Shown here piece by piece: positions 8,109 to 16,925 of a stretch of DNA of 64,000 bases. This stretch comes from CAIQPV01 sp963719855 (lineage in GTDB: Bacteria; Pseudomonadota; Gammaproteobacteria; Burkholderiales; Gallionellaceae). Every line of letters begins with the position of its first letter. Position 1 is the stretch's first letter. Both the position numbers and the translations under genes were made by a program. The stretch spans positions 124,001 to 188,000 of the forward strand of contig CAVRDK010000008.1 of assembly GCA_963719855.1 (NCBI GenBank), read 5' to 3'. The notes beneath the pieces were generated by a model, which was given only the letters and a program-made list of their open reading frames with translations, did no database searches and was not told where the DNA came from.

Positions 8109-9827
8109 TTATCTCAACCGCTCAAAGTTACTTTTCAGTATTTTCTTATATTCGTTAAATGCTGAAGTATTTACGTCGCTATCGGTAAATATCTCAAGGA
8201 TACTTTTACCGGTATCCGAATCCAGAAAACAATCTAATCCTTCATCAAGAGAATGGGCTGAATCGCAATTTATATATTTCAATCCTGCTTCTCTTGCGAT
8301 ATGGGAGGTATCAAATGTTTGGTGAGTAACGAAACATTCATTCAACTCTACCAAACTACTCGGCCCATCGATGAGCTTAAAAATTCCTCCCCCTGAATCG
8401 TTTAATACAATAATCTTGAAGTTGTCTGGAATATGTCTATTCCAGAAAGCATTACGGTCATACAAGACAGAAACATCGCCAATAATCAGAATATTAAGTT
8501 TATCGCTAACAAGAGCGTGTCCGAGCGCAGTACTTACACTACCATCTATTCCTGAGGTTCCCCGGTTACAGTACACTTTGATATCTGGATTTCGCACATT
8601 AAACATATTCGCATATCTGACCGACATGCTATTTCCCAGATGAAGAATGCAATCATTATCAATTTTGCCGAGAATCGAATTCATGATATGAAGTTCAGAA
8701 AATGAATGTATCGAACTCAAGCTCTCATTCAACGCTTGCAAGGTCGACGATTCAAGTTGCTTCCAACGGCTTCTGTAATCTATTTCTTGCGTGTAACCAC
8801 TGAATACTTGCGCCAAGTGCTGAAAAAAGTACTCAGGTTTGACCTGCACTACGTCAGTGAGGGACTGGAACGTATCTGCCGCTACGGGTGAAGGTTGAAT
8901 ATGCCAATGCTCTTGTGCATGACATTTCATAAAAAATGCTTTTACATTCCTTGATAATACTGACTGACCAAATGTAATTAGTAAATCAGGCCGCAACACT
9001 TCAATTTCTGCGTCATTTTGCAGAGCAAGAATACCGTCAACAAATCTGCTAGCATTCTCAACACCATGAAGATTTGCCAGAATATCGCCACAAAGAACAA
9101 CATTTGTCGATTGTAAAATACAATCTAGAGATGTCTTCAGTTCGTTACTTAAAATATTTTGACCACATAGAATTAACACTTTCTTACAACGGTTAATTTT
9201 TTCAATCATCCGTTGCCATTGTGATGCAGTCAATCTTAGTTCCGGCTCAATACAGCGTATGACTTTAACGTTATCCTTAAATCCAACAAGCTCACCCATT
9301 TGGGGATAAAAAGGTTCTCGTATAGGTATATTCAGATGAACAGGCCCCTTCGGCTCCTGATTAGCCATGTTAATCGCTTCAGAAATCACTCTCTCAAAAT
9401 GCCATTCAGCGTCCCGGCAAGAAGTATCAACCGGGAGTTGATAACTTCTTTTAACATGTTTGCCATACAGCTCTACTTGATGAATAGTTTGTCCATCTTG
9501 CTGACCAATCCATTCAGGTGGGCGATCAGCCGTCAGAACAAGGAGGGGAACCTGTAGAAAATATGCTTCTGCAATGGCAGGCGCATAGTTCAAAGCGGCC
9601 GTTCCGGAGGTGCAAACAAGAATGGATGGTTTATTGGTTTGCTGCGCAACACCCAACGCAATATAGCCAGCACTTCGCTCGTCTATTATCACTCTAGTGT
9701 CGATGGCTTCATGACGAGAAAAACCTACAACCAGTGGAGCGCAACGCGAACCTGGGGAAAGTATGGCATTTGAAATATTGTGTAAGGCACAGATTTGCGC
9801 AATATTGTAAATGGATTGTACATTCAC
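8109..9827 (-). CDS. menD: SEPHCHC synthase (2-succinyl-5-enolpyruvyl-6-hydroxy-3-cyclohexene-1-carboxylate synthase)
   Basis: This 572-residue thiamine-diphosphate enzyme adds a succinyl semialdehyde unit from 2-oxoglutarate to isochorismate. The N-terminal catalytic region has LSPGSRCAPL and the conserved glutamate in VIIDERSAGYIALG. The C-terminal cofactor-binding part has RGTSGIDGSVSTALGHAL and the Mg/ThDP motif beginning GDVSVLYDRNAFW and ending NDSGGGIF. Length is normal for MenD. Its start overlaps the menF stop as ATGA, indicating translational coupling. It is clearly AT-rich compared with the nos and ubiE genes. Confidence 0.94.
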   Translation of the reverse strand: MNVQSIYNIAQICALHNISNAILSPGSRCAPLVVGFSRHEAIDTRVIIDERSAGYIALGVAQQTNKPSILVCTSGTAALNYAPAIAEAYFLQVPLLVLTADRPPEWIGQQDGQTIHQVELYGKHVKRSYQLPVDTSCRDAEWHFERVISEAINMANQEPKGPVHLNIPIREPFYPQMGELVGFKDNVKVIRCIEPELRLTASQWQRMIEKINRCKKVLILCGQNILSNELKTSLDCILQSTNVVLCGDILANLHGVENASRFVDGILALQNDAEIEVLRPDLLITFGQSVLSRNVKAFFMKCHAQEHWHIQPSPVAADTFQSLTDVVQVKPEYFFQHLAQVFSGYTQEIDYRSRWKQLESSTLQALNESLSSIHSFSELHIMNSILGKIDNDCILHLGNSMSVRYANMFNVRNPDIKVYCNRGTSGIDGSVSTALGHALVSDKLNILIIGDVSVLYDRNAFWNRHIPDNFKIIVLNDSGGGIFKLIDGPSSLVELNECFVTHQTFDTSHIAREAGLKYINCDSAHSLDEGLDCFLDSDTGKSILEIFTDSDVNTSAFNEYKKILKSNFERLR

Positions 9828-11089
9828 TGCACATAACCTCGAACGGTGTTAGAAATCATTTCACATTTCAAGTTCGTTTCTTCCCACTCTATTTCCGGGT
9901 CAGAATTATGCGTAATGCCAGAACCAGCATAAACAATCACCTTGTTATCCAAAATCTGCATGCATCTGATATTTACAAACAAATCTATTTCGTTGTCATA
10001 GTTTATCGGGCCTAAAAAGCCGCCATACAAAGCACGATCAAAACCTTCGTGCTCCCTCGTAAAGTCAAGTGCGGTCCGCTTAGGCATTCCACATATTGCC
10101 GATGTAGGATGCAAATCCATAATCAAAGCATTAAAATCCAAATTTGAGTTATTTTCAATATTTAAATTGATATTGAAATCGGTTTTTAAATGGCAAATGC
10201 TACCGACTGAATAGACCTTCGGGCTAGACACTTGATGAATACTAACACCGCGTTGCTCAAAGATATTCTTAATAAATTCCGTCACCAATGCCTGCTCATT
10301 GATCTCTTTGTTTGACCAACAATCGGTCTGATTGTCCAAACTGCAAACGTTACCCAGGTTAAGGCACGAGTTACTCTTTCGTTTTGTTCCTGCAAGTGAA
10401 ACTGTGCGCGCGATATTATTGTGATCAACTTGAAATAGAAGTTCAGGACTGGCACCGAGCCACGTTCCGGTTATTTCATGTGAAACCAGACAAACAAAAG
10501 TATTGGGATATGATTCGCATAGCGATTGATAGGCACCAACCGGTGAGAACGACTGTTTTATATCCAACGTACTCGTTCTTGCCGCAATAATTTTTGTCAG
10601 ATCACCCAGATTGATTTTTTCAATCCCTTTTTTTACAAAGGAAATAAACGCCTGCTTGTCATCACAAGTAGAATTTTCCTCCAATCTTTTAGTGTGGTAC
10701 ATAACATCTTTTTTTGAGGATTGCAGTAATAATAAAAGAGAGTCAATAAAAATGGATAACTTCTCTTGAGTTACATTGCTGTCAACATAAAACGTGTAAT
10801 TCCCGTTTTCGATAGTTACCCTGAAATCATCCTTGATGAATACCCTCCCACCCTTGTCCGAGTAAAATGGATTAACAATAAACCCAGTTGCTTTAGGTAA
10901 AGATGATTGAGTTGGCTTGCCTTCTGCCTTGTCATCAAAGGACACAATCAAATTAATCAATTTTGTGTGGGGTAATTTCCACATCGCTACAGAGAAACCT
11001 GAATATGTTGCTACCGTTAAAATCGCATCCGAGATAAAGTCAATGGAATATTCGTTAGAGATTGCGCTTTTAAGTTTTTCTAAAATCAT
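9824..11089 (-). CDS. menF: Menaquinone-specific isochorismate synthase
   Basis: This 421-residue chorismate-utilising enzyme converts chorismate to isochorismate, the first committed step of menaquinone synthesis. Family blocks are KIIAARTSTLD, TWLGASPELLF, HPTSAICGMPK and the C-terminal YGGFLGPI followed by YAGSGIT. It is the first gene of menF-D-C-E-B and overlaps menD by four bases. The stretch just upstream (11090-11150) has no obvious promoter before the ubiE remnant begins, so transcription may come from that remnant or from the nos genes further upstream. Composition is AT-rich up to its start and changes sharply beyond it. Confidence 0.93.
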   Translation of the reverse strand: MILEKLKSAISNEYSIDFISDAILTVATYSGFSVAMWKLPHTKLINLIVSFDDKAEGKPTQSSLPKATGFIVNPFYSDKGGRVFIKDDFRVTIENGNYTFYVDSNVTQEKLSIFIDSLLLLLQSSKKDVMYHTKRLEENSTCDDKQAFISFVKKGIEKINLGDLTKIIAARTSTLDIKQSFSPVGAYQSLCESYPNTFVCLVSHEITGTWLGASPELLFQVDHNNIARTVSLAGTKRKSNSCLNLGNVCSLDNQTDCWSNKEINEQALVTEFIKNIFEQRGVSIHQVSSPKVYSVGSICHLKTDFNINLNIENNSNLDFNALIMDLHPTSAICGMPKRTALDFTREHEGFDRALYGGFLGPINYDNEIDLFVNIRCMQILDNKVIVYAGSGITHNSDPEIEWEETNLKCEMISNTVRGYVQ

Positions 11090-11149
11090 GGCCTGTTCAA
11101 AATCTGGGCTACCAGATCCTCATGGACTGACCCGTACGCTAGGTTGTAC

Positions 11150-11463
11150 CGCTTATTTGACAAACAGAGCTCAAGCACAGGATCGGCGAGCCAACTGACG
11201 TGCGAATGCCACATTCGCGGTCGCCCCCCGTCATCGCCAAGCTGGGAGCGCACGTCAACATCTGTTTGTATGCATCGGCCAGCAATCTGTCCACCGCCCC
11301 GATGCCGCCTGTCAGATCGTCGATCACCTGATCCGGTCGCGCCGCAACCGGTGGATGCCGAAGCTCATGGCATCGTTCATCAGGTCGTAGCGCCGCGCGA
11401 CAACCGCAAATACCCGGCGAATGCGGCGCCTGCGCTCATCTTGGGCAACTATTTTGTAGCAGT
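11150..11463 (-). pseudogene. Decayed 5' fragment of a second ubiE
   Basis: On the minus strand, from about 11463, the translation follows UbiE residues 10-105: ERRRRIRRVF, then RRYDLMNDAMSFGIHRL, all matching the intact copy at 4147-4881. A deletion of about 13 codons follows, with a frame change. Similarity then resumes with DDLTGGIGAVDRLLADAY, corresponding to VDLAGGTGDVARLLADTN. The SAM motif is degraded, and the match fades near 11165, before the menF start. Stretches of more than 40 bases match the intact gene almost exactly (for example 11350-11395 against 4747-4792). This is a non-functional duplicate lying at the other border of the AT-rich men block. Confidence 0.85.
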
Positions 11464-11559
11464 AATAAATGAAAGATATCCGATATTATTACAACCATCA
11501 ACGCAGACGACCCCATCAAGCACGGAATTCTACCCGCGTTTATCGGCAGCGAATTATTA

Positions 11560-12387
11560 TCAAGGCAAGTCGCCACGACGGAATAGGAGAAAGCCGGATG
11601 CTGCCGCCACTGCACCCAACACCACCGGGTAAATCAGGGCATAGACCTTGAACAGCGGCCCGCCGAAATAATCGAAAATGACATAAGCAGCCGGCCCGAT
11701 CACCACCAACTGCGGATCGAACAGCATCAGGGCAGCTGTACGGAATACTTGCAAGGGGTTGACCAAGGCCAAGGCAACTACCACTTCGGGCGCAACGTGA
11801 CCTTGGATCATGATACCGAGGAGAATCAAGTCGAGGAACAGGAGCATCGTCAGCCAGACCAAAAAGGCCGCTCCCTGAGCGACGTCGATCGAGCGTGCAA
11901 CTGTAGAAATCAGCATGCCGATGCCGAGAAAGCACCAGGATATCGATGCCAGCAGGCCGGTGTAGTAAAGAAACATCGACCACGGCACCTCGATCTGCTT
12001 GATCATGGCCCAGCCGGCGGCGGCGGCCATTGCTGCAAACACAGGCAAGAATACCACCAGGAAACGCCCGGCGATCTTGCCCCAGTACCAAGCCGAGAGG
12101 GCAACCGGCAGGGACAGCAGGTATTCGAATACGCCTGCTTCGCGATCTCCGGCAACCGAACGTACCGTGGTAATCAGCACGAATATCGGCAGGATCGCCA
12201 TGGAAAGCTGGATATAAGTAACCAGCAAGCGCGACAAGCCGATGAAGCCGAGCACGCGCGATTCGGTAAGTCCGAAGGCGAACAGCAACGCGATGATGCC
12301 GCCAAACACCAAGGTGTAAATCATGAACCAGCGCGCACGCAGTGATTCCACGATATCGAGTTTAGCGGTGAGCCAGAGATGTTTCAT
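11560..12387 (-). CDS. nosY: ABC-2 type permease for N2O reductase maturation
   Basis: The 275-residue membrane protein has six hydrophobic segments and the NosY pattern SVAGDREAGVFEYLLSLP after the second helix. With the ATPase NosF and the periplasmic NosD it forms the complex that helps assemble the CuZ copper-sulfide centre of NosZ. It is the last nos gene, 21 bases after nosL. The stop is followed by about 100 bases and then the ubiE remnant. No clear terminator is visible, so read-through towards the men genes is possible. Confidence 0.9.
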   Translation of the reverse strand: MKHLWLTAKLDIVESLRARWFMIYTLVFGGIIALLFAFGLTESRVLGFIGLSRLLVTYIQLSMAILPIFVLITTVRSVAGDREAGVFEYLLSLPVALSAWYWGKIAGRFLVVFLPVFAAMAAAAGWAMIKQIEVPWSMFLYYTGLLASISWCFLGIGMLISTVARSIDVAQGAAFLVWLTMLLFLDLILLGIMIQGHVAPEVVVALALVNPLQVFRTAALMLFDPQLVVIGPAAYVIFDYFGGPLFKVYALIYPVVLGAVAAASGFLLFRRGDLP

Positions 12388-12408
12388 ATTTGTAGCCTGT
12401 TGTGGGAA

Positions 12409-12849
12409 TTATTTATCTTTTGCCAGTACTTGCTTTCTGGCTTCGTCGAAACTGATGCTGCCCGGTATCGCCTCACTGGTCGCGCCGAAACCGTAGGCCA
12501 TCGGAGTAGTCTTGCCGCCCAGATAATGGGCGGTGCGAGCATTCAGCCATATCCCATCATGGAAATCGGCGACCCATATTACGGTGGACGGATCGTTGCC
12601 CCAAGGCTGATCTTTTAGCCAAGTCATGGCACAGCCGAAGTCGTCAAATTTGGAAGTCTGGTTTTTTGGCCCGCCGCGCACCTGAACGGCATAATGCCGG
12701 TCACTGATTGCCATGCCGCAATGGACGCAGGTGTCCCGGTCAAACTTGATTTCGACCGGCCCAGTCTGCGGTTCTCGCGAACATGCGGCAAGAAGCAGGA
12801 TCGTTGCGCCAAGCAGGCAAATATTCCGGGTAAGATTCAAGAAATTCAT
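12409..12849 (-). CDS. nosL: NosL copper-binding lipoprotein
   Basis: The 146-residue outer-membrane-type lipoprotein has lipobox LLLAAC (Cys 23) and the NosL copper motif CVHCGM (residues 41-46) in the context DTCVHCGMAISD. NosL proteins bind Cu(I) and deliver it for NosZ metal-site assembly. I chose the start at 12849 because its ATG overlaps the nosF stop as ATGA and it gives a proper lipoprotein signal. An upstream extension would lie inside nosF. It sits between nosF and nosY, an arrangement seen in clade II clusters. Confidence 0.93.
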   Translation of the reverse strand: MNFLNLTRNICLLGATILLLAACSREPQTGPVEIKFDRDTCVHCGMAISDRHYAVQVRGGPKNQTSKFDDFGCAMTWLKDQPWGNDPSTVIWVADFHDGIWLNARTAHYLGGKTTPMAYGFGATSEAIPGSISFDEARKQVLAKDK

Positions 12850-13715
12850 TGCCTTCTTCCTTGTTCGCTTTCGTCCAGGGAAATTCTGGTCAGCAGGCCG
12901 ACATAGCGCGACAACGTGCCGAGAAAACGGAGACGATCCGGGCCGGCAATCACACCTTCCCATTCGGTTCCATTGCCAGTATCGCGGAAGCTCCAGTCAG
13001 CCAACGCCTTGGCGATAGCTTCCTCGGGACGGCGCAACGACAAGCGGCAAACCAGCTTGCCGGAAAGCGAGGCGTCGTCGAGCACCCGGTCATCCAGCAC
13101 CACTTTGCCGCTGTCCATTTCCAGCACCCGGTTAACCAAGGGCGCGATTTCGTCGAGGCGGTGGCTCGAAATCAGCATGGTTGTATTTTCCAAACGCTCT
13201 GCCAGTAATTCGAAAAAGATATGGCGCGCATCGGGATCAAGATTGGCGGCGGGTTCGTCCATTACCAGGATGTTAGTGTCGCGCCCCATGGCGATAGCGA
13301 TCAGAAGTTTCTGCTTCATGCCTCCAGACAGCTTGACGAACGGCAGGCGCGATATTTTGCCCAGATCCAGCCCCAGGCGTCGGGCAATATCTTCCATGCG
13401 TTTTTCCTCACTGTTGCACAGCGAGGCGGCAAAGCCGACCAGTTGGCCGACAGGCATTTTCAGCGGAGGGGGCAACTGCGGCACAAAGCCAATTTTTTGC
13501 AACACCTTACCGCGTTCACGGCGCGGTACCAATCCGTTTACCATGACCTCGCCATCGTAGGTGTACTCACCGAGCAGACAGCGGATAAGGGTGGTTTTCC
13601 CGGCACCGTTGGAACCGACCAACGCAATCCGCTCGCCGAGTTCGATCTTAAGGTCGATATTGTCGAGAACCCGGTTGCGCCTGAATGTCTTTGAAACGTG
13701 GTTGAAATGGATCAT
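12846..13715 (-). CDS. nosF: NosF ABC ATPase
   Basis: The 289-residue ABC ATPase has Walker A GSNGAGKTT (about residues 34-42), signature LSGGMKQK, Walker B ILVMDEP and the switch histidine in ISSHR. It powers the NosDFY complex for NosZ maturation. It follows nosH after 20 bases and overlaps nosL by four, so it is inside the same operon. The C-terminal part beyond the ATPase core (about residues 215-289) is a small extra domain common to NosF/CcmA-like members. Confidence 0.93.
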   Translation of the reverse strand: MIHFNHVSKTFRRNRVLDNIDLKIELGERIALVGSNGAGKTTLIRCLLGEYTYDGEVMVNGLVPRRERGKVLQKIGFVPQLPPPLKMPVGQLVGFAASLCNSEEKRMEDIARRLGLDLGKISRLPFVKLSGGMKQKLLIAIAMGRDTNILVMDEPAANLDPDARHIFFELLAERLENTTMLISSHRLDEIAPLVNRVLEMDSGKVVLDDRVLDDASLSGKLVCRLSLRRPEEAIAKALADWSFRDTGNGTEWEGVIAGPDRLRFLGTLSRYVGLLTRISLDESEQGRRQ

Positions 13716-13735
13716 TTTATATTCTGCTTCAATTC

Positions 13736-14707
13736 CTACATTATCTTCCTCAGCCCCTTGATTTCGAACGCCAAGGCGCCGCTAGGACAGACATCGATAC
13801 ACATGCCGCAGCGTGTGCAGTCCGCGCCGATATCCAGCCGCGCTGCCGGCGCGCGCCCCTTGATGACGCAGTCCAACACATGCGGCACCTCACAGACCTT
13901 GCGGCATTCGCCTTCATGGTGGCAATTGGCCAGCTTGTAGGTCACATTCAAAGGCGAGAACACCCCGACGATACCATATGTCAAGCCGATCGGACACACG
14001 TAGCGGCACCAGGCACGCCGCGAATAGAATATCTCAAACAGCAGCAACAGAAACACCCATCCCAGCGCCAGCCCAGGGCCGTAAATCAGCGCCCGGCTCA
14101 CAATACCGGTGGGTGAAATCGTCTCGAATACAGTATAGCCGGTGACCATCGCCATCAGGGCGAACAGCAACCAGAATACCGTGCGTACGCCTCGGAGAAA
14201 AGCGTGGTCGGTGATCCATTTTTTTTCTACCATATAAATGTGCAACCGCTCTGCGTTTTCTGCCAGAAAATGATAGGGGCAAACCCAAGAGCAGAAGGTG
14301 CGTCCACCCAGCAGCAGCCACAAAACGAACACCGTGCCAGTACCGATCAGCAGGTTGACGATAATGTGCTTGTGCGCCAGCATTACCTGCAACGCCGAAT
14401 TCAGGTCTATCATGTGAAATCCCAGCAGGCGCGAGGCGGTCAGCGCACCTTCCAGTATCTGGATATCGAACCAGTAAGACACCACGAACAGCAAATTGAT
14501 TGCCAGCAGCATGATCCAGCGCCGCTTGAGCCAAACGCCTTTCTTCTGATGCGCGCGCGCCTCTGCCTTAAGCGCAACAAAATCCAGTTTTTCGTTTTTC
14601 TTGTAGAAATGGATGTTCTTCGCTTCTTCGGTGTATTCGGATGGCGGTTGTCTGCTCGGTTCGCCCCCCAGCATCACCCTGATTGATTCCCAATATTTAT
14701 TCGCCAT
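13736..14707 (-). CDS. nosH: NapH-like membrane iron-sulphur protein
   Basis: The 323-residue polytopic protein has CxxxCP motifs in CSWVCPYHFLAENAERL and CRYVCPIGLTYG on the cytoplasmic side and a ferredoxin cluster CTRCGMCIDVCPSGAL at the C-terminus. This matches NapH/NosH, the quinol-facing membrane part of a quinol dehydrogenase. In epsilonproteobacteria NosG and NosH are proposed to draw electrons from menaquinol and pass them to cytochromes feeding NosZ. The ATG at 14707 shares one base with the nosG stop. Adjacency to men genes makes menaquinol the natural donor here, which is inference. Confidence 0.9.
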   Translation of the reverse strand: MANKYWESIRVMLGGEPSRQPPSEYTEEAKNIHFYKKNEKLDFVALKAEARAHQKKGVWLKRRWIMLLAINLLFVVSYWFDIQILEGALTASRLLGFHMIDLNSALQVMLAHKHIIVNLLIGTGTVFVLWLLLGGRTFCSWVCPYHFLAENAERLHIYMVEKKWITDHAFLRGVRTVFWLLFALMAMVTGYTVFETISPTGIVSRALIYGPGLALGWVFLLLLFEIFYSRRAWCRYVCPIGLTYGIVGVFSPLNVTYKLANCHHEGECRKVCEVPHVLDCVIKGRAPAARLDIGADCTRCGMCIDVCPSGALAFEIKGLRKIM

Positions 14708-15546
14708 CACACACCCCAGCCTTTGCGCGCATCCACCACAATTGCCGCAGATTCGACCGGGCAGACCATTTCGCATACGCCGCAACCCAGGCACGGCTCA
14801 TGCACCGTCGGCGTCATGCGCTTGATGCCATTATTGTCTACTACCGGTTCCAGCGAAATCGCGCCCTTGATCGGGCAGGTGCGCACGCACAAGTCGCACA
14901 ACGGCAGATCGAATGGATGATCGCGGAGCGGTATCGGTTTCCAGCGGTTCACCTCCGTGAAGCGCATAATGCCTTTGAATTCAGCGCCGCGCGCCGGCCC
15001 CTTACAGCCCTTGCCCTGCACGGCAAGGCAGGCGTCGGGCCGGGCAAGCCGTGCCAAGCCACTGCGTTCCTTCAAGTTCAGGGTCGGTTCCGGATCTTTT
15101 TCCTTGGCGATCAATATGGGGGGGGTTGCCACTCTCATTTCGCCGCGCGACGGCATGTATTCCGGCTTTTTGTACACTAGCGCGCCGGTGGGACAAGCCA
15201 GGATGCATTGCACGGCATCGCAGGAAAAATCGCAGGCCTGTTGGCGCGAGTCAATGTAGGGTATCCCCATTCCGAAGCCATGATCGATGTCGTCGAGCTT
15301 GATCGCCTGTACCGGGCAGACCTGAACACACTGTCCGCACTTGATGCAGGCAGAAAGAAGATCCGATTCTTCCAGCGCTCCGGGTGGCCGCATCCGCACA
15401 GACCAAGCTCTTGCCACCGGAATGTAACCAAATGTTGAGATGCCCAGCATCGCCGCACCCAGAACAATTGTGCGAAGAAATCGGCGGCGTTCTTCAAGCT
15501 TGCGCCTGTTGATCGTTGGGTGAATCGGTTTCGTTTCGGTGTTCAC
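14707..15546 (-). CDS. nosG: NapG-like periplasmic ferredoxin with Tat signal
   Basis: The 279-residue protein begins with a twin-arginine signal (ERRRFLRTIVLG, residues 19-30) and carries several 4Fe-4S clusters: CIKCGQCVQVCP, CDAVQCILACP, CDLCVRTCP and CLGCGVCEMVCP. This is the NapG/NosG pattern: a folded iron-sulphur protein exported by Tat that pairs with NosH. Its start overlaps the nosD stop as ATGA, so the two are translationally coupled. It gives electron entry from the quinol pool instead of the NosR flavoprotein used in clade I clusters. No nosR is present here. Confidence 0.92.
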   Translation of the reverse strand: MNTETKPIHPTINRRKLEERRRFLRTIVLGAAMLGISTFGYIPVARAWSVRMRPPGALEESDLLSACIKCGQCVQVCPVQAIKLDDIDHGFGMGIPYIDSRQQACDFSCDAVQCILACPTGALVYKKPEYMPSRGEMRVATPPILIAKEKDPEPTLNLKERSGLARLARPDACLAVQGKGCKGPARGAEFKGIMRFTEVNRWKPIPLRDHPFDLPLCDLCVRTCPIKGAISLEPVVDNNGIKRMTPTVHEPCLGCGVCEMVCPVESAAIVVDARKGWGV

Positions 15547-16919
15547 GTTCGTGCTCGCGCAGGTTTACTAAATAACGGTGCATCATCGCGCAACAATAGT
15601 TCGGGGCTGGTAAACGGCGCCAACTTCTCAAGAAAATCGATTGCTTCCATCAGCGGTGCATTCTTGAAAAAGCGCGCATAAGGCACTTCCATCCATATCC
15701 TGTCTGCATAGGAATAAAGTTCGTACGGGGTGTCACCGAAACCGTCATTGTTGCGGTCAAATCCCTGGTAGTCGTCCCAGTAGTTGCCGCGCCACAGGTT
15801 GCCGCGTGCGTTGCCCCCGGCAGCTACAGCCATATTGTTGATATTGCCCTCAAAAGTGTTACCGGTCACTTCGTAGCCTTCCAGACCGCTATTGAAACTG
15901 ATGGCGATACCGTTGTAGGCGATGCGATTGTTCTTCAAAATGATCTTGGTGTTGGGCTGGAAGGGAGACAGGTCAGCGGATAACCCCACGGCGTTGTAAA
16001 TGATCTCATTGTTCTCTAAAAGCGTGGAGCTTGACTCCTTGAAGCCGATGCCCATGCCGGAGGGGCCATTGGAATGAGAAATCACGCTATTGCGTATCGT
16101 GGTGTTCGCGGTATACATCAAAAAGATGCCGACGGCATTGTCGTAAAAGCGATTGCCTTCAATCACGTTATTGTTGGCGAACATGAAATGTAGCGAATAG
16201 CGGCTGCGCGCACCATAATTGTTGAGAAAATAATTGCCGTTGGAATACCACGCCACCATGTCGCGCGAATCGGTCACGGTGTTTCCTTCGATGCGGTTAT
16301 TCATGCTGTACCACAGGCGCAATCCGTCGCCGCGTACCCCCAGTTCGGCCACCTTGGAACGGATACGGTTGCCGCGCACGACATTGTTATTCGACTGCCT
16401 GAGGTCGATACCGAACAGACAATTGTCGATAACCAGATTCTCGACGGTGTTGTTGTTGCCTCGCACATTGAGACAGGCGTCTTCGGTATCGTGCGACGAC
16501 CCGGAACCGGTCAGGTGCAATCCGCCCACCACGGCACCGTTGGTTTCCAGAACGAACACCGTTCCCTTGTCGCCGCCGTCTATGGTCACTTGGTCGCCGC
16601 CGTCGATTATCAGTTTCTTGGTCAGATGCACCGGGCCGGCATAGAGTCCGGGCTTGGGGCGCAAGATGGAACCCTCTGGGGCTGCATCCACCAGCGCCTG
16701 AAACGGGGCGAGGTGATGAATACGCTTATCGCGCAGATAAAGCGGCACCAGTTGCTCGGGGGCGCTTACTTCCACGCGCGGCGCAGTACTCATGTCCACG
16801 CTATGTCCGGCGGTCTCAATTGCGGAATCGTCGTCATCGCGGGAAGCAGCCATCCCCACTCCCAGCCATACGGCCAAGAGCAGCGGAGCAATTGCGACCA
16901 CCCGCCCGATCCGGCTCAT
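15543..16919 (-). CDS. nosD: NosD periplasmic copper-processing protein
   Basis: The 458-residue protein has a Sec signal peptide (about residues 1-25) followed by a right-handed beta-helix made of repeated NNxVxGNxI-type turns (PbH1/CASH repeats), for example NNTVENLVIDNCLFGIDLR. It belongs to the NosD family needed for the CuZ centre of NosZ, working with NosF and NosY. It is six bases after nosB and overlaps nosG. Length and repeat content are normal. Confidence 0.93.
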   Translation of the reverse strand: MSRIGRVVAIAPLLLAVWLGVGMAASRDDDDSAIETAGHSVDMSTAPRVEVSAPEQLVPLYLRDKRIHHLAPFQALVDAAPEGSILRPKPGLYAGPVHLTKKLIIDGGDQVTIDGGDKGTVFVLETNGAVVGGLHLTGSGSSHDTEDACLNVRGNNNTVENLVIDNCLFGIDLRQSNNNVVRGNRIRSKVAELGVRGDGLRLWYSMNNRIEGNTVTDSRDMVAWYSNGNYFLNNYGARSRYSLHFMFANNNVIEGNRFYDNAVGIFLMYTANTTIRNSVISHSNGPSGMGIGFKESSSTLLENNEIIYNAVGLSADLSPFQPNTKIILKNNRIAYNGIAISFNSGLEGYEVTGNTFEGNINNMAVAAGGNARGNLWRGNYWDDYQGFDRNNDGFGDTPYELYSYADRIWMEVPYARFFKNAPLMEAIDFLEKLAPFTSPELLLRDDAPLFSKPARART

Positions 16920-16925
16920 GGCGTT

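Noticed and set aside
11540..12091. 183-codon minus-strand frame in another phase of nosY
   Set aside because: Its product is Arg/Asp-rich shadow sequence. The nosY frame has all membrane helices and the conserved SVAGDREAGVFEY block.
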